This document shows, piece after piece, positions 16,727-25,592 of a DNA stretch of 64,000 nucleotides. The stretch lies in the NCBI GenBank assembly GCA_965140555.1, contig OZ223256.1, forward strand, positions 62,001 through 126,000, read 5' to 3'. Numbering within the stretch: position 1 is the first letter of the stretch; the number at the start of each line of letters is the position of its first letter. The stretch comes from UBA1351 sp965140555. GTDB lineage: Bacteria > Bacillota > Clostridia > Lachnospirales > Vallitaleaceae. The notes beneath the pieces are model-generated. The model did not search any database and was not told the origin of the DNA. It saw only the letters and a program-made list of their open reading frames with translations. A program made the translations under genes and the position numbers.

Positions 16727-17597
16727 TAGAATTCCTCCCTTTCTCTATCCACCAATTCAATAGAACCATATAGAGACTTCCAAAAATCAATCCGCTCATC
16801 ATGAGTATTACACTCATCGCCATTGCCTGAGGAATTGACGCCGGTAACGGATTCATATAGGTGCTGTATAACTCGGAGGACAGCACGCGAATTCGACTAT
16901 TTCCAAGAAGGTAGGGCACTTCAAATGAGCCCAAATTATAAGCGAATAAAATCGCTGTCACCCATATAATATTTGACTTTGCCAGAGGACAATAGATACG
17001 CCTGAATACAGTACGAACAGATGCTCCCAATGTTCTTGCCACTTCTTGATATTCTTCACTAATATCCTCAAAAATTTGAAGAAGGAAGACAAAACAAAAG
17101 GCACTTCCCTTCATAACAAAAGCACTCATAATCCCTATACCACTTCTATGATAGAGGAAATCCGGAAAATCATTGGGTCCTTCAATCCAGCCGAATAAAT
17201 ATACTATTCTAGCGATCAAACCGGTTTTTGAAAGAAAAAGCATCAGCAAAAACACCATATACAAATAGGGCAACACCATACCCATTCGACCAATGAGCAA
17301 TCGAAAGCGTCTCGTGTGTACATTCTGAGATTGTACGGTCATAAAGGCCAATCCTCCCCCCAAAATCAAGGAAAGTAAACTGGAACCCCATGCAACCCAT
17401 AAGGAATAGGCCAGCTGTTCTAACAGTTGGCCTTCTTTAAAACTCAGAGCATAAGCCTTGATTGACACCGTATCAAACCCTAGTGTCGGAATGTAGCCTA
17501 AACTTTCTATCATAACATAGCCTTGCCCTATAATAATAAAAAATACATATATCATTATTGCAGGTATTGCCGCAAAAATAGTCGATTTCTTTTTCAT
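16710..17597 (-). CDS. ABC importer permease, YnjC N-terminal-half-like
   Basis: The 295-residue protein has six hydrophobic segments and an EAA loop EYQEVARTLGASVRTVFRRIYCPL. The ATG at 17597 overlaps the stop of the binding-protein gene (TAATG) and follows AGGCGG. A longer frame to 17639 would only reach into that gene. Its permease pair would form the channel for the substrate bound by the lipoprotein. No substrate can be read from the sequence; iron, polyamine or thiamine-like substrates are typical of related importers. Confidence 0.85.
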   Translation of the reverse strand: MKKKSTIFAAIPAIMIYVFFIIIGQGYVMIESLGYIPTLGFDTVSIKAYALSFKEGQLLEQLAYSLWVAWGSSLLSLILGGGLAFMTVQSQNVHTRRFRLLIGRMGMVLPYLYMVFLLMLFLSKTGLIARIVYLFGWIEGPNDFPDFLYHRSGIGIMSAFVMKGSAFCFVFLLQIFEDISEEYQEVARTLGASVRTVFRRIYCPLAKSNIIWVTAILFAYNLGSFEVPYLLGNSRIRVLSSELYSTYMNPLPASIPQAMAMSVILMMSGLIFGSLYMVLLNWWIEKGRNSIGSSH

Positions 17598-18769
17598 TAT
17601 TGACCGCCTACTTGTTCCGTCCAAATTTCTTTCATCCATTGAATATATTCACTGCGCATTTCTGGTAATCGGTGGGCTGCCAGTTCATCTAAACTTAAGG
17701 TAATATCACCTGTTTCTGCCTCTTCCAACAATTTTCGTTGTTCAGAAGATAGACGCATTGGATCTAACGCCGGCATATCGCCCCACACCGTTGGTTTCAT
17801 TTTCTCAATTTGTGCTTCCGGACTTTGTAAAAAGTCAATGACCTTAATCGCATCCTCTGTATTCGTGGCATTAAATGGAATTGCTAAATAATGCGAATTA
17901 CCGATAGTTCCAGTGTCAAACACATAGGTTCTTACCGTATCCGGATAAATTCCTGCCTCTACTTGCCCTTCTGTTTTTCCAATTTCAAATCCCATGGTTA
18001 ACGCAATCTCGCCGTTAGCAAAGAGTTCATCCAATCGCGCTTGTGTTGCAGGGAAACTCTCTCCCCCATTCCATAAATAGGGTCTTAATTCATTAAAATA
18101 AGCCATAACCGGTTCAGACAATTTATCAAATTCTTCTCGTGTCATATCCTCTTGAAATTTGTCCACTTCACCGGTTAATTCATAGTAGGCATTGCGCAAG
18201 AAAACCGTTCCGACAAAATCGTCAGGAATTAACGGAAAGGTAACTGAACCGGGATTCTCTTTAGCAAAAGCCATAAAATCAGCATAAGATGTCGGTGGAT
18301 TCTGAAGTCGCGCTTCATCATAGGTCAGTACCAACTGGGCTTTTCCCCATATCGCTTCATATCCTTCAATGGGAATTCCGGAATCGTAACTCAAATCAGG
18401 ATCATCCGAATTATAATAAGTCTTCACATTCGTCAACGCATCCGTAAACGGTCCGTAAAGCAAGCCATTTTCTTTCGCTGTCAAAAAGTTTTCCGCATTA
18501 ATCCATAGCAAATCTGCCGTTCCTTCATTCTCTCCGGCCTTTTTCTCATTCGTAAGTTTTGTCAGAAAATCTGCCGCATCCATTGGAACACGTTTTAGTG
18601 TAATGCCTTTTTCAGCCATATGTTTTGCCACATAATCATCCATATAAGTATTTGTCATATCGTTTCCACCCCACATAAGAATGGTCACTTCTCTTGTTTC
18701 TTCTTTCCCACATCCCATCAACGTTACAATAAGTAGCGCTGACAATGTCATCATCAGGATTTTTTTCAT
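17597..18769 (-). CDS. Extracellular solute-binding lipoprotein, YnjB-like
   Basis: The 390-residue precursor begins MKKILMMTLSALLIVTLMGC, a lipoprotein signal with the cysteine at about residue 20. Residues 24-385 resemble YnjB (COG4134) binding proteins: ILMWGGNDMTNTYMDDYVA, LWINAENFLTAKENGLLYGPF and YDSGIPIEGYEAIWGKAQLV are matching blocks. It should be tethered outside the membrane and hand an unknown solute to the permease pair encoded next. Its start overlaps the upstream phosphatidyltransferase stop (ATGA). Confidence 0.82.
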   Translation of the reverse strand: MKKILMMTLSALLIVTLMGCGKEETREVTILMWGGNDMTNTYMDDYVAKHMAEKGITLKRVPMDAADFLTKLTNEKKAGENEGTADLLWINAENFLTAKENGLLYGPFTDALTNVKTYYNSDDPDLSYDSGIPIEGYEAIWGKAQLVLTYDEARLQNPPTSYADFMAFAKENPGSVTFPLIPDDFVGTVFLRNAYYELTGEVDKFQEDMTREEFDKLSEPVMAYFNELRPYLWNGGESFPATQARLDELFANGEIALTMGFEIGKTEGQVEAGIYPDTVRTYVFDTGTIGNSHYLAIPFNATNTEDAIKVIDFLQSPEAQIEKMKPTVWGDMPALDPMRLSSEQRKLLEEAETGDITLSLDELAAHRLPEMRSEYIQWMKEIWTEQVGGQ

Positions 18770-19371
18770 CGTCTATCTCCTTGTCTCTCTTTTAAGTATC
18801 GATAAATTCTGTGGAATCGCAAGATTCCTGTCAGAAGCATAATACCATTGAATAGCCATAAGATAACACCGGAAAAGCTTGGTATGAGCATCATGAGACT
18901 ATACACAATAAAGGTTTCTGTTCTCTCGGCAATGCCCACATCATAATGGATAGATTTTAGACCGGTATTCACAAAAAGAGTCCCTGCCAGCATAAATGTC
19001 GTAAAGTTAAACATCGCTGCAATATAAAAACCAAAGGCAGGCAATACCAAGTCCGGCATGGCTAGATAAAACCCGAGAACAATTACACCTTCAACAACGC
19101 GGTCAAAGACCAAGTCCATATATGCACCAAAAGGCGAGGCTTGTTTTGTATATCGTGCTAAAGAACCATCAAGCACATCTAATATACCGGATAACCATAA
19201 ACATACAAGAGCTGCAATCATAAATCCTTTAGCTAGAAATACCGCCGATATTATACCTATTACCAAAGCTGCTGCTGTTATAATATTAGGACTCACCTTG
19301 TAACGTGCCAGATACTTACTCATACGGTCAAAAACAGGCTGTATTGTTTTTCTACCATGTGTATCAATCAT
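18766..19371 (-). CDS. CDP-alcohol phosphatidyltransferase (YnjF-like)
   Basis: This 201-residue membrane protein carries the family's catalytic motif D-x2-D-G-x2-A-R-x8-G-x3-D-x3-D in DVLDGSLARYTKQ followed by GAYMDLVFD (about residues 64-92), and about six hydrophobic segments. Such enzymes join a CDP-linked diacylglycerol to an alcohol, or polymerise inositol or glycerol phosphates. In E. coli, YnjF is the last gene of a ynj cluster; here the gene is first. AAAGGAG is seven bases from the ATG. Lipid product unknown. Confidence 0.85.
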   Translation of the reverse strand: MIDTHGRKTIQPVFDRMSKYLARYKVSPNIITAAALVIGIISAVFLAKGFMIAALVCLWLSGILDVLDGSLARYTKQASPFGAYMDLVFDRVVEGVIVLGFYLAMPDLVLPAFGFYIAAMFNFTTFMLAGTLFVNTGLKSIHYDVGIAERTETFIVYSLMMLIPSFSGVILWLFNGIMLLTGILRFHRIYRYLKERQGDRR

Positions 19372-19412
19372 AAATGTCTCCTTTGTTATCTTTCTTTCAA
19401 TGTGTTAACGGT

Positions 19413-19441
19413 AGAATAACATAGCAGACATATATTTTCAA
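19413..19441 (-). promoter_or_regulatory. Promoter of the long YnjF-YnjBCD-HdrCB-TVP38 operon
   Basis: On the minus strand TTGAAA (19436-19441), a 17-bp spacer and TATTCT (19413-19418) fit sigma-A, about 45 bases before the first ATG. It lies in the only sizeable gap before this operon, so it is likely the main promoter. Confidence 0.6.
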
Positions 19442-19469
19442 TATAAATTTTGCACAATTCTATTTTTAG

Positions 19470-20633
19470 TTAGGTATTTTCTCCTTCCTTCAATTGGGCT
19501 TTTGACTCATGTGGTTGCTTAACCATCAGCAATGACGCGACTGCTGCTGTTGTCGGCGCTACAAGCAACAAACCTATACTACCTACCATCACACGCATAA
19601 GCTCTGCCGCCACAATTTTCATATTCATCATTTGTAACATGGATGTACCTCTTATTTGGAAAATCATCAATAAGGTTAAATACCCCCCTGAGTATGCTAA
19701 TAATAATGTTGTTGTCATCGTTCCGACAACATCCCTACCTATCGTTATCCCGGACGCAAAAAGTTCTTTAGCCGTTATTGACGGATGTTTTCTCACTATC
19801 TCGCTGCAGCTACTGGCGACATCCATACCAATATCCATTGCAGCCCCTGAGGATCCGATTAATATCGTTGCATAGAATATATCACGCATATTCAAATCAA
19901 AGTATCCTCCAAAAACAATGGCTTGAGAATATGGCATCGTCATACCTATTAAACCAACACGACTTCCGATTAACAACATTACAATAGCTGTCAGAAACAA
20001 TCCTGTTAACGTTCCGATGAGTGCCGTCATACCTTTCACAGTGAGACCTGCAACTGTGAATAAAATCACTGCCGATAACAACGATAATGCTAATACCGTC
20101 ATCAACAGAGGATTTACACCTGCTAAAAGCATTGGAATAATAACTTTCCACAGAACAAAAAAAGTGATTATAAAGCTTAATAAGGCTCGTAATCCGGTTT
20201 CTTTTGCATACACAATGAGTATCACGATAAATACTGCGAACAATACAACTAACCAATGGGAACGATATAATTCTACACATCGCACAACATCTTCCCCTTT
20301 ATACGTGGCAACGGATAAAAGGACTTGATCTCCAACTTCATATAATTGGTCCATATCCAATTGGCCTAATAGAATGTTTGACGCTTCTTTTCGTTGACCT
20401 TTATCCGGCCCGGATTTCATGCGCACATATACCTTTTGTGTTCCGATCGCCGACATCCCGGCAATTGTCATATTCGTATTGTCTATCTCTATAACTTCAC
20501 CTCGCAATAATGCCTCCTTCTCAAAACTACTTCCCGATGAGGATTCAGGCCTGTAATAAAAAAACACGACAATAAAAAAAAGGCTTAGGAAAACAAATCC
20601 CGCCAATCGTATAAACTGATTTTTCTTCAACAT
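19470..20633 (-). CDS. YibE/F-like multi-transmembrane protein
   Basis: The 387-residue protein starts with one hydrophobic helix, has an extracytoplasmic beta-rich domain (about 40-125: GEVIEIDNTNMTIAG, ILLGQLDMDQLYEVGDQVLLSV), then about seven to eight hydrophobic helices, including PMLLAGVNPLLMTVLALSLLSA and GSSGAAMDIGMDVASS. This is the COG5438 YibE/F layout, common in Firmicutes; no activity is established. GTAGGG lies upstream of the ATG. Expressed leftward, separate from the next operon by a promoter-containing gap. Confidence 0.78.
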   Translation of the reverse strand: MLKKNQFIRLAGFVFLSLFFIVVFFYYRPESSSGSSFEKEALLRGEVIEIDNTNMTIAGMSAIGTQKVYVRMKSGPDKGQRKEASNILLGQLDMDQLYEVGDQVLLSVATYKGEDVVRCVELYRSHWLVVLFAVFIVILIVYAKETGLRALLSFIITFFVLWKVIIPMLLAGVNPLLMTVLALSLLSAVILFTVAGLTVKGMTALIGTLTGLFLTAIVMLLIGSRVGLIGMTMPYSQAIVFGGYFDLNMRDIFYATILIGSSGAAMDIGMDVASSCSEIVRKHPSITAKELFASGITIGRDVVGTMTTTLLLAYSGGYLTLLMIFQIRGTSMLQMMNMKIVAAELMRVMVGSIGLLLVAPTTAAVASLLMVKQPHESKAQLKEGENT

Positions 20634-20652
20634 TCTACACCCTACTTTCTAC

Positions 20653-20723
20653 AGACGATACTATCGTCTTTCCTTTTTTATAACAACACATCCCGGTATC
20701 TATTAAATAATACCGGGATGTGT
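20653..20723 (-). terminator. Two hairpins between alkaline phosphatase and YibE/F genes
   Basis: ACACATCCCGGTAT (20686-20699) pairs with ATACCGGGATGTGT (20710-20723), a strong 14-bp stem just past the alkaline phosphatase stop, probably its terminator although the minus-strand T-tract is weak. A second near-perfect palindrome, AGACGATACTATCGTCT (20653-20669), lies in the YibE/F leader. Confidence 0.6.
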
Positions 20724-20728
20724 GCCTT

Positions 20729-22201
20729 TTACTCTATAGGTGTCACACCCAGATGTATAGCAGTCTTCTTTGCAATATCCGTATTGTCCATAAAACCGGA
20801 ATAATCCGTAGCACCGACACCTATGGCACTCATAGGTATCTGTGTCCCTGTATGTGCGTAGGAGGTCCAATAGACACCGGCCCTTTCTGATAGAATATGT
20901 GCAACAGCTTCCGCTGATTCATCATATTCATAGGCATTACCTACGTCATAAACACCGGCATCGTGCATATCCATACCTTTATTCAAAAGAGTCATCTCTT
21001 CTTCCGTTAAATTCGCTAAACCAAATACATTGCCTATTGTTTGAATAAACGCATTACGATCTCCATTATATGCCAAATCACTGTACATAAATTTTTCAAT
21101 CGACATGGTCTCGCCTTCCAATTGATCCAAATTCATAAAATAGTCTGTATTCACACCCAAACCGAGACCTCCCGTCTCATGATCACCTACAACGACAATC
21201 AATGTCTCTTGAGGATGCTTATTATAGAACTCATATGCCTTTTTAACAGCATCGTCAAAAGCAATCGTATCCTCTATAGCACCTCTAGCATCATTCGGAT
21301 GACATGCATGATCAATACGACCCCCTTCAATCATGAAGAAGAAACCATCGTCATCTTGAGACAATAATTCGATACCCTTTTCCGTAATTTCTGCTAAGGT
21401 AGGTACTTCACTGTTATTTGCTGCATCAATACTATAGGGCATGTGTGATGATGCAAATAAGTTTACATATTGATCGCCTACCTTTGGTTGATACGCCTTG
21501 AACGCGTCCGCTCCCATCGCACCATAGTTCACTAAGTACCCTTTATTTTTGAATTCTTGAATCAAATTCCGTCCGTCTGCACGTTTTGATTTAATCGTAC
21601 CGCCTATAACATCTTTTTGTGCATCTTTCCAATCCTGAGGTAAAAAATGACGTACACCACCACCCACTAAATAATCCACACCGGAATCCAGATAATCTGC
21701 TGCTATTCCATTTTCATCATCTCGATCCACATTATGGGAAATAAAAACAGCCGGTGTAGCATGGGTAATGCGTGTTGTCGTGGCAACGCCTGTTGCCTTA
21801 CCTATTTTTTCAGCTTTTTCAACTAATGTTTCAAGGGGCGCTCCTTCATTTGTCATTGCGATATAACCATTATTTGTTTTATGACCGGTTGCAAGCGCCG
21901 TCCCAGCAGCAGCTGAATCTGTAATCAATGTATTCATTGAATGAGTTGTATTTATGGCTGATACAGGCATATGATTGATAAAGAGCTCTGCCTCATCACC
22001 TTGAGTCTCTTTAACATAATATTCAGCCAATTGGCGCTGTGCCGCACCGAGTCCATCACCGATAAAATAAAACACATACTTTGCCACATCGTCATTGTGT
22101 AGCGCCTCTTCATCTGCACGTAGCACGTTGTCCGGTTTAAATAAAACTCCGACTACCAGCGCCAATAAAACGACAATTCCTGTTATTAATTTACTTTTCA
22201 T
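20729..22201 (-). CDS. Secreted alkaline phosphatase, PhoA family
   Basis: The 490-residue precursor has a signal or anchor sequence (MKSKLITGIVVLLALVVGVLF) and the alkaline phosphatase fold: FYFIGDGLGAAQRQ (first metal motif), TDSAAAGTALATG (nucleophile Ser in DSA), DYLVGGGVRHF, IEGGRIDHACHPND and GDHETGGLGLG for further metal ligands, and SYAHTGTQIPMSAIGVGA near the C-terminus. It should release phosphate from monoesters outside the cell. GGAGG is seven bases before the ATG at 22201, so I use that start rather than an upstream in-frame ATG. Confidence 0.92.
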   Translation of the reverse strand: MKSKLITGIVVLLALVVGVLFKPDNVLRADEEALHNDDVAKYVFYFIGDGLGAAQRQLAEYYVKETQGDEAELFINHMPVSAINTTHSMNTLITDSAAAGTALATGHKTNNGYIAMTNEGAPLETLVEKAEKIGKATGVATTTRITHATPAVFISHNVDRDDENGIAADYLDSGVDYLVGGGVRHFLPQDWKDAQKDVIGGTIKSKRADGRNLIQEFKNKGYLVNYGAMGADAFKAYQPKVGDQYVNLFASSHMPYSIDAANNSEVPTLAEITEKGIELLSQDDDGFFFMIEGGRIDHACHPNDARGAIEDTIAFDDAVKKAYEFYNKHPQETLIVVVGDHETGGLGLGVNTDYFMNLDQLEGETMSIEKFMYSDLAYNGDRNAFIQTIGNVFGLANLTEEEMTLLNKGMDMHDAGVYDVGNAYEYDESAEAVAHILSERAGVYWTSYAHTGTQIPMSAIGVGATDYSGFMDNTDIAKKTAIHLGVTPIE

Positions 22202-22356
22202 TGTTCTCCTCCAATTCATCACATCATCGTCTCCATTGATAATAAGTGTCTCGTGTGCTCTTCACACTTACTCTTATTAAAACAAATGACTATAAACATT
22301 GTAAAAAAACCATGTAAAGCTTCTGTAATGTTTTTGTATATAAAAAAACATGGATT

Positions 22357-22399
22357 AAGGCATTGTATCAACTATCTCTAGTTGCTGATACAATGCCTT
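22357..22399 (-). terminator. Hairpin downstream of the chemoreceptor gene
   Basis: AAGGCATTGTATCA (22357-22370) pairs with TGATACAATGCCTT (22386-22399), with an inner ACTA/TAGT extension. On the minus strand a T7 tract follows nine bases later. It is a likely terminator of the chemoreceptor gene. Confidence 0.6.
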
Positions 22400-22437
22400 T
22401 TCCTTTTGTCTTATATTCTAAATGCTTAATGACTTGT

Positions 22438-24213
22438 TTATAACTTGAAGCCTCCCAATAATGCTTTTAAATGCTTCGCATTCTCTTTTAATGCATCTGA
22501 TTGTTCTGACATCTGAGTTGCCTGCTGGTTTGTTGATGATACTGCCTGAGCAATTTCTGTTGTACCGCTAGCACCTTCATTTGCTGAAGCTGTAATTTCC
22601 TCAATCGCTTGGGCCACCGTTTCCATAGAATCTCTTAGCATACCTGTTGTCTCTTTCACTTCTGCAATTAGACCATTCAATTGGTCAGTCTCCTTACTAT
22701 AGGATTCTGATGATTCCAACATATATCGATAATCATCACTGACACGCGTCTCAACAAATCCAATCAATCGGTTCGCATTATTCGTCAAATGCTCAACGGC
22801 TTGAGTTACATCTCCGATGATGCGTTGTATGTCACTGGCTGTACCTTTTGAACTTTCCGCCAACTTGCGAATTTCTTCAGCAACAATAGCAAATCCAGCT
22901 CCTGCTTGTCCGGCTCTTGCCGCTTCAATATTCGCATTGAGTGCAAGAAGATTTGTTTGATCGGTAATCTGTAAAATCACATCAGCCAAAGCATGAATTT
23001 CTTTTACTGATTTAGACTCTTCAATGGATTGTAATAAATCCTCACGCGTTTCTTCTAACAACGTTTTGGTTTCATGCCCCGTCTCAGTCAGCGTATCCTT
23101 AATATGCGTGGATCGCTTTGCAATTTCTTCTACTGACTGGCTAATTCCAGTCGTTTTACTTGCCAGCGCATTCATAACATTGGTCATCTGATCCGTCGTT
23201 GCATTCATTTCTTCACAAGAAGCGGCTGTCTCTTCCATCCCCCCCGCCATTTCTTCCGTTGTACCGGAAATGACGGTTATATGTTCATTAAGCACTTGGG
23301 CTGAGTCATGCATGATTCCTGATGCAGACACAAGTTCTTCTGCTTCTTTATCCACAGACTCCATAAAGTTACGTACTTGTCCACTCATAATATTCAACGT
23401 ATTTGCCAACTGCCCAATTTCATCCCTAGAGCGAACTTGAGCCTGTTGCATACGTATACGTCCTTCATCATCTTTACCAAAGGATTCTGCTAACTCTACC
23501 ACCGGATCCGATATTTTCTTACTCAACCATAGCGACATAAAAAAGGAAGCCAGCAATGCTATAGCAACACCTACAACAACAGCTACAATACCTTGAATTA
23601 AATTCCTGTGCATAACTATTTCTTTTGCCTCAATCGTTGTATCAATACTGTCTAAATAAATCCCTGTACTGACAATCCACTCCCACGGCTCATAGAGAGC
23701 TGAGTATACCCGTCTGTCAAGTGACTCACTGTCACCAGCATCTGTTTTTTCCCATTGGAATGTACTATATCCTGTACCACTTGTCGCGGCATCAATAATA
23801 TTGTGAAGAATCTTATTCCCATTAGGATCTTCCATCTCCAGACGATTCTTACCTTCGTTTTCCGGTTGTGTCGAATGAGCAATAAGATTCCCTTTCGTAT
23901 CATCAATCCAAAAATAACCGTCATCACCGTATGCCAATGCTTTGATAGCATCTTTTGCATATGCTTGAGCCTCTAATTCTGTAATCGTTCCTGCTGTTGC
24001 TTGCTCACCGTAATATTTAATAATAGATAATGCCGAATCCACCTGTTCTTTTATTCGTTCATCTGCTTCTTGGGAAAGTATGTTCACAACGGATTTTTTT
24101 TCTTCTTCATTCAATAGAATGAGGTTATATACATTATATATACCCGTTAAGATGACAAGAAATCCTGTTGTTAGCATAAATGTTAATAGAATCTTATTCC
24201 TTACTTTTTTCAT
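22438..24213 (-). CDS. Methyl-accepting chemotaxis protein with Cache domain
   Basis: The 591-residue receptor has an N-terminal membrane helix (LLTFMLTTGFLVILTGIYN), a periplasmic-type sCache_2 sensor (about 35-180; DDGYFWIDDTKGNLIAHS), a second membrane helix (about 188-212), a HAMP domain and a long coiled-coil signalling domain with the conserved hairpin tip IADVILQITDQTNLLALNANIEAARAG region. It should sense a small ligand, often a carboxylate, and steer CheA. GGAGG is six bases from the ATG at 24213, which excludes an upstream in-frame start. No other che genes are nearby. Confidence 0.93.
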   Translation of the reverse strand: MKKVRNKILLTFMLTTGFLVILTGIYNVYNLILLNEEEKKSVVNILSQEADERIKEQVDSALSIIKYYGEQATAGTITELEAQAYAKDAIKALAYGDDGYFWIDDTKGNLIAHSTQPENEGKNRLEMEDPNGNKILHNIIDAATSGTGYSTFQWEKTDAGDSESLDRRVYSALYEPWEWIVSTGIYLDSIDTTIEAKEIVMHRNLIQGIVAVVVGVAIALLASFFMSLWLSKKISDPVVELAESFGKDDEGRIRMQQAQVRSRDEIGQLANTLNIMSGQVRNFMESVDKEAEELVSASGIMHDSAQVLNEHITVISGTTEEMAGGMEETAASCEEMNATTDQMTNVMNALASKTTGISQSVEEIAKRSTHIKDTLTETGHETKTLLEETREDLLQSIEESKSVKEIHALADVILQITDQTNLLALNANIEAARAGQAGAGFAIVAEEIRKLAESSKGTASDIQRIIGDVTQAVEHLTNNANRLIGFVETRVSDDYRYMLESSESYSKETDQLNGLIAEVKETTGMLRDSMETVAQAIEEITASANEGASGTTEIAQAVSSTNQQATQMSEQSDALKENAKHLKALLGGFKL

Positions 24214-24351
24214 ATTGCCTCCTATAGCTCGTTTTAGTAATTTTCCTAAAAACATAGGTATTAAGGACTATATTATACCCTCATTTTCTTTAAATGAGAA
24301 GCAATATCAGAAGATTTAATGATTTATTAATTTTTGATTTTGCATTAAGAT

Positions 24352-25461
24352 TTATTCGTTATCTAAAAGGCTATTCCTGTACCAGTCATATACTGTTTTA
24401 TTTGTAACAAAAGTATAGCATCCCTTCCAATAAAGACTTTGTCCTTGGGACACCTTAACATCCTGTTTCTGAATCAAATTATAATAGATTTTCCCATAGC
24501 TCATTTCAAAACCCATAGGTTCCTTTTTTTGAACATACGCATAATCCCCTAATCCTGTATCAAAAAGAGTCATTAATAGACCATGCTTAAACCCATCATC
24601 AAAAACACCCATTGTATTCAATCGTAATCCATTGACGTTCTGACAAGGTAAGCTTTGACTTTCCCATGTTGTCCCATTTTCATCAATAGCGCCATTATCA
24701 TATATGTAATACGTATGCTTTTGCCATAGATTTATCTGCGCTTGCAAGCCATAATACCTCAATATATGCGCTTCTGCTAAAGCCGTTGTAATTACGCCTA
24801 CATTTATATGACCACTTCCAAAAGTATACTGCTGGATTTCGCGAAGGACATCTTCCTGTCTGTCACCTGCTTGTATACAATTGACTACATCTAATTTTAA
24901 CTCTTCTCCGTAACAAAATTCATTTTTGTCTATCGATTGCTCTTCTATTCTTTGACCATCAAGACTCCATTGAATTCGTGTCGTCCGGGCCGTTGCTGTT
25001 CCTGTTCCATCACCGTTACTACCATGATAGCCCCCTGTAAATGGAACGCCTGTTTTTTGACTCACCTGTTTTGAAGCAACTTGATAAGGACCTAGCCAAT
25101 CACTGGTGACAGGAAACGATGTTCCGTCAGCATAGGTTATTTGATGCATGCCATATATCTGATTAACCCCTTGTTTATCAAAGGCGATATCTACATACCT
25201 CGCATTGCCGATTGATTTCTCAAACACGCGAACCACAAAGCGATGATCTTCTACTTTAATTCCAACAGTCGGCAATTTGTCTGCATGCTTCATTCGAAAC
25301 CTTTGTCCTTCAATCGGCTCAAAGATTAATCTGTGATACTCCTTTGATGTTGCATCACAATACCCTATCCATCTTTTTTGATGTTCTTCAGCTTGAACTT
25401 GCCCACATTGTCCTATCATCCATATAACCAAAAAAAAGCATATAACTGTTTTCCCCTTCAT
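24352..25461 (-). CDS. Secreted protein of unknown function, 369 residues
   Basis: I do not recognise a family. The protein begins MKGKTVICFFLVIWMIGQCGQVQA, a signal peptide, then a mature chain rich in beta-strand patterns and aromatic residues. Segments such as GVPFTGGYHGSNGDGTGTAT (about 140-159), NEFCYGEELKLD and HINVGVITTALAEAHILRYYG are striking. The many His, Asp and Tyr residues could suggest a carbohydrate-active or hydrolytic fold, but I see no standard motif. AAAGGAG precedes the ATG. It stands alone between the chemoreceptor and the ABC module. Confidence 0.6.
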   Translation of the reverse strand: MKGKTVICFFLVIWMIGQCGQVQAEEHQKRWIGYCDATSKEYHRLIFEPIEGQRFRMKHADKLPTVGIKVEDHRFVVRVFEKSIGNARYVDIAFDKQGVNQIYGMHQITYADGTSFPVTSDWLGPYQVASKQVSQKTGVPFTGGYHGSNGDGTGTATARTTRIQWSLDGQRIEEQSIDKNEFCYGEELKLDVVNCIQAGDRQEDVLREIQQYTFGSGHINVGVITTALAEAHILRYYGLQAQINLWQKHTYYIYDNGAIDENGTTWESQSLPCQNVNGLRLNTMGVFDDGFKHGLLMTLFDTGLGDYAYVQKKEPMGFEMSYGKIYYNLIQKQDVKVSQGQSLYWKGCYTFVTNKTVYDWYRNSLLDNE

Positions 25462-25566
25462 TAATCTACTCCTTTTTCACCCTATGTAATTCAATGCTGT
25501 CTATTTTTAAAAATTTTACTCCTAATCGTTCGTCATATAACAAAAACAATCCCATCGCGATATAAG

Positions 25567-25592
25567 CCAAAAGACGGAAGTTAATCCGTCTT
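25567..25592 (-). terminator. Hairpin containing the MacB-like permease stop codon
   Basis: AAGACGGA (25571-25578) pairs with TCCGTCTT (25585-25592); the permease stop codon lies in the loop. On the minus strand the stem is followed by TTTTGG. A compact terminator for the module is plausible. Confidence 0.55.
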
